A stretch of DNA of 64,000 bases, from contig NZ_WPNZ01000003.1 of NCBI RefSeq assembly GCF_009755605.1, positions 372,001-436,000 of the forward strand, written 5' to 3'. The position numbers were made by a program, and so were the translations under genes. This document shows, in pieces, positions 58,114 to 64,000 of this stretch (position 1 is its first letter; every line of letters begins with the position of its first letter). This DNA is from Streptomyces typhae (GTDB lineage: Bacteria; Actinomycetota; Actinomycetes; Streptomycetales; Streptomycetaceae). Under the pieces are notes generated by a model that worked only from the letters and a program-made list of their open reading frames with translations, searched no databases and was not told the DNA's origin.

Positions 58114-58818
58114 TCAAGCGCGTGCGAGGGCCGCGCGTCGCCGGTGTCGCGCCACCCGTTCGCGGTTGCCGCACACCTCGCTGGAGCACCAGCGCCTGCG
58201 GCGGCCCCGCGAGGTGTCCAGGTACACGATGGTGCAGTTGTCGCCCTCGCACTGGCGCAGGAGCGAGCGCGCCACCGGGTCGGTGAGCAGTTCGACGGCG
58301 TCCCTGGCGACGGCGGCGAGGAGCGCCGGGCGGCCGGGGACGCCGTGCAGGGCGCGGGCCAGGGAGCCGTCGGCGAGCCGGACGGCGCGCGGGGCGGGCG
58401 GTGCCCCCGCGGCCAGGGCGTTGACGCGGGCGAGCGCGGTGTCGGCGCGCCGCCCGACGAGCTCGGCACGGACCAGCAGGGCGATGTGGCCGCGCAGTTC
58501 GCGGAAGGCGACGAGACAGGACGGGTCCACTCCCGGCAGCGGTGTGCCGGGCGGGACGAGCCCCGCGCCGGCGAGCCAGTCCCGCAGCCGCTGCACGCCG
58601 TCGAGCCGTTCCACGGGATGACTGGTCGCGAGGAGGTCGAGACAGGTGCGGCCCGCGTCGAAGCGCAGGTCCTGGAGAGCGGGGGGCGCCGCGGAGGGCG
58701 CCATCGGCGTGGGAGGGCGCGCGGGCGGGCGCCCGGGGGTGCGCGCCGGAGTGCCGGGGGGAGGGGACGCCGAGCGGGACACAGAAGGGGACGCAGACTT
58801 GGACGCACCCAACACCAT
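58114..58818 (-). CDS. CGNR zinc-finger regulator (ABATE domain)
   Basis: A 234-residue putative DNA-binding protein. The C-terminus is the CGNR zinc finger: CEGDNCTIVYLDTSRGRRRRWCSSEVCGNRERVARHRRR (in parts), with Cys pairs and the CGNR signature. The ABATE domain (LRFDAGRTCLDLLATSHPVERL, then helical VDPSCLVAFRELRGHIALLVRAEL) precedes it and is a proposed ligand sensor. The first ~50 residues are Ser/Pro/Ala-rich (SASPSVSRSASPPPGTP). ATG at 58818 has GAAAGG upstream. The two Cys pairs are complete. Target genes unknown; it is divergent from the DUF1772 gene. Confidence 0.9.
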   Translation of the reverse strand: MVLGASKSASPSVSRSASPPPGTPARTPGRPPARPPTPMAPSAAPPALQDLRFDAGRTCLDLLATSHPVERLDGVQRLRDWLAGAGLVPPGTPLPGVDPSCLVAFRELRGHIALLVRAELVGRRADTALARVNALAAGAPPAPRAVRLADGSLARALHGVPGRPALLAAVARDAVELLTDPVARSLLRQCEGDNCTIVYLDTSRGRRRRWCSSEVCGNRERVARHRRRAALARA

Positions 58819-59022
58819 GCGCCTTTCACCGCCTTGGGGTGTGCCGGTGAGTGCCGTACCCCTACAGTGCCCGCCCGCGGGCCCCACCGGAACCCCTGCC
58901 ACCGGCCCGCGCGTGTGCCGGTCCGGTGCGGGCACACGCGGATGTCCCGCGCAGACGCACGCGTATGCCGCCGCGCGCCTCGGCCATGGCTGCCGCGGGT
59001 GCCCGGCGGTTGACTCGGTGCC

Positions 59023-59733
59023 ATGAGCCGAAACGACCTGACGGTACGTCCGCTCCGGGGCACCGGGGTGCTCCTGGGCGCCGCCGCCGTGACCACGGGC
59101 CTGAGCGCCGGGACCTTCTACACCTTCGCCTGCGCCGTGATGCCGGGCCTCGCCCGCGGCACGGACCGTACGTACATCGAGAGCATGCAGCACATGAACG
59201 CGGCGATCGAGAACCCGGTGTTCTTCCTGAGCTTCCTGGGGGCGCCGCTCCTCACGGCCGCGGCGGCCTGGCGGCTGCGGGGCTCCGGCGGTCCCGCCAC
59301 CCGGTGGGTGCTCGCGGCCCTGGGCGCGTACAGTGTCGCGTTCGTCCTCACCGTCGCCGTGAACATCCCGCTGAACGAGCGGCTCGCGGACGCGGGCGAC
59401 CCGGCGCGGATCGGCGATCCGGCGGCGGTGCGAGCGGACTTCGAGGACCCGTGGGTGGCGTGGAACGCGGTGCGCGCGCTCCTGACCACGCTCGCCTTCG
59501 GCTTCCTCGTCCGGGCGCTCGTGCTGTTCGGCGGGCGGCGGGAGGCGGGGCGTGCGGACGTGGCGGGGAACACGGAAGGGGCGGGGCGCGCGGACGCGGC
59601 GAGGAACACGGAAGAGGCCGGGCGCGCGGACGCGGCGAGGAACACCAAAGGGGCCGGGAACGCGGAGGGGGCGGGCGCTCAGTCCGCGTACTTGGACCCG
59701 GCGCCGGGCACCGGGTCGAGCGCGAGCCGGTAG
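59023..59733 (+). CDS. DUF1772 (anthrone oxygenase-like) membrane protein with repeat tail
   Basis: A 236-residue protein with four membrane helices: VLLGAAAVTTGLSAGTFYTFACAVMPGL, then FFLSFLGAPLLTAAAAW, WVLAALGAYSVAFVLTVAVNIPLNERL, and AVRALLTTLAFGFLVRALVLF. The pattern GTFYTFACAVMPGL and FTVxxNxPLNxxL is DUF1772, a group that includes anthrone oxygenases. After residue ~175 comes a tail of repeated GRADAARNTEEA-like motifs, coded by ~36-bp DNA repeats (59551-59680), and the last 55 bp overlap the 3' end of the convergent hemD-like gene. The original stop was probably earlier. Confidence 0.8.
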   Translation: MSRNDLTVRPLRGTGVLLGAAAVTTGLSAGTFYTFACAVMPGLARGTDRTYIESMQHMNAAIENPVFFLSFLGAPLLTAAAAWRLRGSGGPATRWVLAALGAYSVAFVLTVAVNIPLNERLADAGDPARIGDPAAVRADFEDPWVAWNAVRALLTTLAFGFLVRALVLFGGRREAGRADVAGNTEGAGRADAARNTEEAGRADAARNTKGAGNAEGAGAQSAYLDPAPGTGSSASR

Positions 59734-60824
59734 CCGCGCTTGACGACGGTCTGGACGAGCTTCGGGGCGCCGAGCGCGGTGCGCAGCCGGGCCATCGCGG
59801 TCTCGACGGCGTGCTCGTCGCGGCCCTCGCCCGGCAGCGCGCGCAGCAGCTCGGCGCGCGCGACAACCCAGCCGGGCCGCCGGGCCAGGGCCCGCAGGAG
59901 CGCCATCCCGGCGGGCGGCACGGCGCGCAGCTCACCGTCGACGAGCACCGCGTGGCCGCGGATCTCCACCCGGTGCCCGGCGACCGGAAGCGCCCGCGCC
60001 CGCCCCGGCAGCTCCTGGCAGAGCACCTGTACGAGCGGCCCGAGCCGGTACCGCTCCGGCTGCACGGTGTCCACACCCCGGGTCTGGAGCGCGAGCGCGG
60101 TGACGGGGCCGACACAGGCGGACAGGACGTCGTGCCGGAGAGCGGCCGTCAGCCCGCCCGTCATCCCCCGCTCGTCGGCGCGGGCGAACAGCGAGGCGGC
60201 GGCGGGCGCGGAGGTGAAGGTGAGCGCGTCCACACCGCGGGCCACGACGGCGTCGAGGAGCCGGTCGACGGGGGTGAGGTCGGCGGGCGGCAGCCAGCGG
60301 TAGACCGGGACGAGGACGACCTCGGCGCCGCCCGCGCGCAGGGCCTCCACGAACCCGGGCAGCGGCTCCCCGTGCAGCTGCACGGCGACGCGCCGCCCGT
60401 CGACGCCCTCCGCGAGGAGCCGGTCGAGCACCTCGGCCAGGGACTCCGACGACGGCGACCAGGTTTCGGTGAGCCCGGCGGCACGGATGGCGCCCTTCAC
60501 CTTCGGCCCGCGGGCGAGGAGCTCGACGCCGCGGAGCCGGTCGAGCAGCGCCTCACCGTGCCCCCACCCGTCGGCGGCCTCCACCCACCCACGGAACCCG
60601 ATGGCGGTGGTGGCGACGACGACGTCCGGCGCGCGGGCGGTCAAGTCCCTGGTGGCGGCGAGCAGTTCGCTGTCGTCCGGGAGCGGCACGATGCGCAGGG
60701 CGGGTGCGTGCAGGACGGTGGCACCGCGCCGCTGGAGCAGCGCGCCGAGTTCGTCGGCGCGGCGGGCCGCGGTGACGCCGACGGTGAACCCGGAGAGGGG
60801 CCCGTGCTGCTGGCTGACGTTCAT
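59679..60824 (-). CDS. hemD: Uroporphyrinogen-III synthase fused to a winged-helix domain
   Basis: A 381-residue fusion. Residues ~10-265 are a HemD fold: LSGFTVGVTAARRADELGALLQRRGATVLHAPALRIVPLPDD, DVVVATTAIGFRGWVEAADGWG, VAVQLHGEPLPGFVEALRAGGAEV, DALTFTSAPAAASLFARADERG. Residues ~285-370 are an OmpR/PhoB-type winged helix (GHRVEIRGHAVLVDGELRAVPPAGMALLRALARRPGWVVARAELLRALP; MARLRTALGAPKLVQTVVKRGYRL). HemD closes hydroxymethylbilane to uroporphyrinogen III; the DNA-binding part suggests a regulatory duty, often linked to the nitrate transporter beside it. ATG at 60824. It converges with the DUF1772 gene. Confidence 0.92.
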   Translation of the reverse strand: MNVSQQHGPLSGFTVGVTAARRADELGALLQRRGATVLHAPALRIVPLPDDSELLAATRDLTARAPDVVVATTAIGFRGWVEAADGWGHGEALLDRLRGVELLARGPKVKGAIRAAGLTETWSPSSESLAEVLDRLLAEGVDGRRVAVQLHGEPLPGFVEALRAGGAEVVLVPVYRWLPPADLTPVDRLLDAVVARGVDALTFTSAPAAASLFARADERGMTGGLTAALRHDVLSACVGPVTALALQTRGVDTVQPERYRLGPLVQVLCQELPGRARALPVAGHRVEIRGHAVLVDGELRAVPPAGMALLRALARRPGWVVARAELLRALPGEGRDEHAVETAMARLRTALGAPKLVQTVVKRGYRLALDPVPGAGSKYAD

Positions 60825-60935
60825 GCCGCCGAGCGTGCCAACGGCCGGTGACGGCGGCGGATCACCAGGATGTCCTGCGTGTTACGGGTGACGGGTCACG
60901 CGTGGCCGGGGTGACCCAGATGTCGCGTCGCCGCG

Positions 60936-62467
60936 TCACACCTCGGCGTAGGCGTGCCGCGCGTCGTTGCCCGCGGCGGAGGTGGATGAGGGGTCCGGGG
61001 CGGCCGGGCGGCGCAGGTATACGGCCCAGGTGACGGCGGTGCAGAGGGCGTAGCAGACGAGGAAGGAGAAAAAGGCACCGGTGCCGGCCCCGGCCGCCTC
61101 CGCCGCCCCGGTCGTCCCCGCGCCCCCTCCCCCTCCCGCGCCCGCGCCCCCTCCCGCTCCCGCTCCCGCTCCCGCTCCCGCTCCCGCTCCCGCTCCTGTA
61201 CGGAACGCCTCGCGGAAGGCGAGGTTGATGCCCAGGCCGCCGAGCGCGCCGACGGCGCCGATGAGCCCCATGGCGGCCCCGGAGAGCCGCCGCCCGTACC
61301 GCGCGGCCTCCTCCCCCGCGAGCCCCGCACGCACGGCCTTGGCATGGAAGATCCCGGGAATCATCTTGTAGGTCGACCCGTTCCCGAGCCCGCTGAGCAC
61401 GAAGAGCACGACGAACGCGCCGGTGAACAGGGCGAGGGACCCCCGCTCGGACGCCACCACGACGACCGCGGTGGCCGCCGCCATGGCCGTGAAGTTCCAC
61501 AGGGTGATGCGGGCCCCGCCGAACCGGTCGGCGAGCCGACCGCCGACGGGCCTGACCAGCGACCCGAGGAGCGGCCCGAGGAAGGTGATCTGGGCGGCCT
61601 CCAGAGGGGTGCGCCCGAACTGCGTCTGGAGCACGAGCCCGAAGGCGAAGCTGTACCCGATAAACGACCCGAACGTCCCCACGTACAGCAGCGACATGAT
61701 CCAGGTGTGCGGGTCGCGGACGGCCTCGCGGGCGGCGCCGGTGTCGTTCCGTACCGTCGCGAGGTTGTCCATGAACAGCGCGGCGAGGACGGCCGAGACG
61801 ACGACCAGCGGGATGTAGACGCCGAGCAGCAGCCGGGGCCCGCCGCCGGCACCGATGACGGCGAGGGCGGCGAGTTGCATGACGGGTACGCCGATGTTGC
61901 CGCCCCCGGCGTTGAGGCCGAGCGCCCACCCCTTCTTCCGCAGCGGGAAGAAGGCGTTGATGTTCGTCATGCTGGAGGCGAAGTTGCCGCCGCCGACGCC
62001 GGTGAGCAGGGCGCACACCATGAAAGCGGTGTACGAGGTCCCGGGTTCCATGACCGCGAACGCGGCGACGGTCGGCAGCAGGAGCAGCGAGGAGGCGACG
62101 ATCGTCCAGTTGCGTCCGCCGAAGCGGGCGACGGCGAAGGTGTACGGGACTCGGACGACGGCGCCCACGAGCGTGGCCATCGACACCAGGAAGAACTTCC
62201 CGGCGGCGTCGATCCCGTACTCGGGACCCATGAACAGCACCATGACCGACCACAGGGTCCACACGGAGAACCCGATGTGCTCGGACAGCACCGAGAACAC
62301 GAGGTTCCGCCGCGCCGCGCGACGCGCGCGCCCTCCCGCTCCCAGAACTCCTCGTCCTCGGGCTCCCACCGCGAGATCCACGCCCGCCGACCGCGCCCGC
62401 CCTCGGCGTCCGCCCCCGTAGCGGTCGTCGCCGTGTCCCTGACCGTGTCCTTCGCCCGTATCCTCAT
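60936..62467 (-). pseudogene. narK: Nitrate/nitrite porter NarK/NasA family, apparent frameshift near its start
   Basis: The family start (ISRWEPEDEEFWEREGARVARR, ATG at 62467 with GGGGAAG upstream) is in one frame, while the rest (NLVFSVLSEHIGFSVWTLWSVMVLFMG to the end) is in another. The switch lies in a GC-rich run at about 62305-62325, consistent with two extra bases or one missing. Otherwise the protein is complete: nitrate-porter signature GVGGGNFASSMTNINAFFPLRKKGWALGLNAGGGN (in parts) and 12 helices. A Gly/Ala run before the last helix (residues ~430-455) is coded by a 6-bp tandem repeat at 61151-61198. Either a true mutation, a sequencing error, or a downstream restart. It lies 111 bp after the hemD-like gene's start, same strand. 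Confidence 0.8.
61151..61198. repeat. 6-bp microsatellite in the NarK coding region
   Basis: Seven exact CTCCCG units and one variant, coding Gly-Ala repeats. The flanks (61110-61150) are also CCC-rich. Length changes by whole units keep the frame. Confidence 0.9.
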
Positions 62468-62731
62468 TCGCTTCCCCGTCCGCGTCCTCGAACCTCTTCC
62501 GCGCCTCCCGGCCGGCGGCGGCTGCTGGTCTCGAAGGTAGGGAGGACGCGTTTCGGCGCTGTGCCGTCGGGTGACTGCGGGGGAACGTTGGGCTCACGGT
62601 GGGGCGGGGTGGGGGGTGAGGGCGGGCCGCCCCCGCCGGAGCCCCGCCGGGAGCCCCGGGAGAGGCGGCCCGCGCGGGGCTCACTCCCGCGTGCGGGCTC
62701 ACAGAGGGCCGGCGTGGGGCGGCCGGCCGAA

Positions 62732-63727
62732 CTAGTCGAGCCCCCCGGCCCATTTGAGGGTGTCGGAACCCCCCTTGTCCCAGTCCATGACGACGGAGTC
62801 GCCGGAGCGGGACAGATCGGCGCCGATGAACTTCTCGTTCGTACCGGTGCCGCACTTGAGGGCGAGCCGGAACTCGCCGCCGGAGCGGTCCTGCCCGAGC
62901 CCGGTGCACATGCCGTCGCCGCCGGGGTCGAGGTAGGACACGATGTGCTTGCCCGCGGCCTGGCCGGTGGTCTGCTTGTCGGCGATGGTGAGGGTCTTGA
63001 GGGCCTCGTTCTGCCACTGCCCCTTGTACCCGGTGGCGGGCGCGGGGCCGTCGTCGTCATCGCCGCCGATGCCGCCGCCGCCCGGGACGCCGGTACTGGG
63101 GTCGGCGGAGGGTATGGAGGGCGACGCGTCCCCCAGACCGCCGCTGCCGCCACTGCTGCCGCCGTCGTCGTCCGCGCCGTCGGAGGGCTCGCCGGAGCCC
63201 TCCGGTGTCACATCGGCGGACACACTCGTGTCGACCCCCGGCTTCTTGTCCTTGTCGGCCTTGTCTTCCTTGTCGTCGCCACCGCTGAGGAGGAAGATCC
63301 CCCCACCGACGACGAGAACGGCGGCCACGGCCGCGGCGACGAACACGGCACGCTTCTTCTGCGCGGGGCCGCCGCCGGGCGGGGGCGGGGGCGGATACGC
63401 CCCGAACGGCTGCTGTTGCCCGTAAGGCGGCTGGCCGTGGGGCTGTTGCCCGTACGGCTGCTGTCCGTAGGCCTGCTGTCCGTAAGCCTGCTGGGGTTGC
63501 CCGTAGGGGCCCGGCGGGGGCTGCTGCCCGTACGGGCCTTGCGGGGGCTGCTGCGGATACCCGTAGCCCGGCTGCGCCGAGGGCGGCGGCGGGGCGGCCG
63601 GCGGCTGCCCCGGGAAGGGCGGCTGCGGCTGCGGCTGGTGGGGCGGATAGGACTGGTCCGACGACTGCGACGACTGCTGCGGCGCGCCGAACCCGTCCTG
63701 CGGCGGCTGGCCAGGTGGCTGGGTCAT
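62732..63727 (-). CDS. Pro/Gln-rich single-pass membrane protein, 331 aa
   Basis: Residues 1-120 are disordered and rich in Pro, Gln, Gly, Tyr with PYGQQ repeats (YGQQAYGQQPYGQQPHG). One membrane helix (KKRAVFVAAAVAAVLVVGGGIFLL) follows. A Ser/Gly/Asp linker (~70 residues) leads to an external domain, YKGQWQNEALKTLTIADKQ, GGDGMCTGLGQDRSGGEFRLALKCGTG, DSVVMDWDKGGSDTLKWAG, probably a small beta-rich fold with one disulfide. Similar proteins in Streptomyces carry this ending with unknown role; the Pro/Gln N-terminus resembles Ser/Thr-kinase-associated proteins. ATG at 63727. No operon partner is visible. Confidence 0.85.
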   Translation of the reverse strand: MTQPPGQPPQDGFGAPQQSSQSSDQSYPPHQPQPQPPFPGQPPAAPPPPSAQPGYGYPQQPPQGPYGQQPPPGPYGQPQQAYGQQAYGQQPYGQQPHGQPPYGQQQPFGAYPPPPPPGGGPAQKKRAVFVAAAVAAVLVVGGGIFLLSGGDDKEDKADKDKKPGVDTSVSADVTPEGSGEPSDGADDDGGSSGGSGGLGDASPSIPSADPSTGVPGGGGIGGDDDDGPAPATGYKGQWQNEALKTLTIADKQTTGQAAGKHIVSYLDPGGDGMCTGLGQDRSGGEFRLALKCGTGTNEKFIGADLSRSGDSVVMDWDKGGSDTLKWAGGLD

Positions 63728-63946
63728 AGCGCGGAGCGTAACTGTCGGGGGTGGGGCGTCACATCCGTAAATCCGACTAGTGCGTCACAGGGGGCGGCGG
63801 TTCTCTCCAGGCGCTCAGCGAGTGGCGCGATCACATGGCATCGGCCCAGGACAAGGCGCCCCTGGCCGGTAGCGTGCGGGCTTGCGAATCCCCGGCCCGG
63901 AGAACTCCGGCCGCCGCACCCCGAGAGACCGAGGTAGTCACCGTTC

Positions 63947-64000
63947 ATGCCTTCCCACGACAGCTCCCGCGCACGGTTTCGGCTGGCCGATCGCCATGTC
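63947..64000 (+). CDS. 5' end of a gene leaving the window
   Basis: ATG at 63947 opens 18 codons to the edge, reading MPSHDSSRARFRLADRHV, with GAGG 12-15 nt upstream. The stretch is too short to name. It is divergent from the Pro/Gln-rich protein, 219 bp away; that gap holds no other ORF and probably both promoters. Confidence 0.6.
   Translation, partial: MPSHDSSRARFRLADRHV

Overview
The window is typical Streptomyces chromosomal core DNA. GC is very high, third codon positions are almost all G or C, GTG/TTG starts with 4-bp stop/start overlaps are common, and there is an SsgA-like sporulation protein, a Cys tRNA, a SigE-family and a SigU-like sigma factor, HU, MurA and an NAD-malic enzyme with an ACT domain. 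From memory of Streptomyces coelicolor (not checked here), the gene order resembles the SCO2910-SCO2962 stretch, with several local insertions.

Layout. (1) 1-9.2 kb: at the left edge a 34-residue leader peptide of the HVDLCR type reads out of the window. Next to it lies a complete vitamin B12 ABC importer (btuF-btuC-btuD) behind a cobalamin riboswitch, then mec, an amino-acid permease, aosR and clpS, all leftward. pncB, a possible 44-codon ORF and pncA read right. The B12 cassette seems to sit between mec and the leader that probably precedes cysO-cysM. (2) 9.2-20.2 kb: a ten-copy array of an interspersed repeat, a large secreted M6 metalloprotease, two RDD membrane proteins, an ssgG-like gene, an FAD-linked oxidase and a TPR protein. 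(3) 20.2-28.3 kb: hppD with a divergent AsnC-type regulator, a four-gene osmoprotectant/choline-type ABC importer, an ArsR-like regulator with a striking palindromic operator and a leaderless promoter, a Lon-like protease lacking PDZ, and an IclR regulator. (4) 28.7-36.2 kb: a DEAD/DEAH helicase, an MFS exporter, and a four-gene type VII-secretion-like operon (WXG-type protein, 484-residue WXG/LXG-like protein, beta-rich protein, EspG-like protein). (5) 36.5-40.3 kb: tRNA-Cys, a lipoprotein L,D-transpeptidase, a divergent ECF sigma factor with a membrane partner that looks like a non-catalytic YkuD protein, and a P-loop kinase. (6) 40.4-46.4 kb: a three-subunit xanthine-dehydrogenase-like operon whose 2Fe-2S subunit carries a roughly 730-residue repetitive acidic N-terminal extension, and whose molybdenum subunit lacks the usual catalytic glutamate. 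(7) 46.7-64 kb: beta-N-acetylhexosaminidase, DUF3039, YqgE, murA, hup, malic enzyme, a HelD-type helicase, sigU-rsuA-like pair, CGNR regulator, DUF1772 protein, uroporphyrinogen-III synthase/winged-helix fusion, a nitrate/nitrite porter with an apparent frameshift, a Pro/Gln-rich membrane protein, and the first 18 codons of a gene leaving the window.

Three themes stand out. Many genes are bounded by strong hairpin terminators. Short tandem DNA repeats have grown inside coding regions or tails (btuD, opu permease, MFS loop, Fe-S subunit, DUF1772 tail, NarK loop, sigma tail). Several start codons seem leaderless, lying 6-8 nt after a TANNNT box. The strongest candidates for new biology are the T7SS-like operon at 32.7-36.2 kb and the unusual molybdo-hydroxylase at 40.4-46.4 kb.
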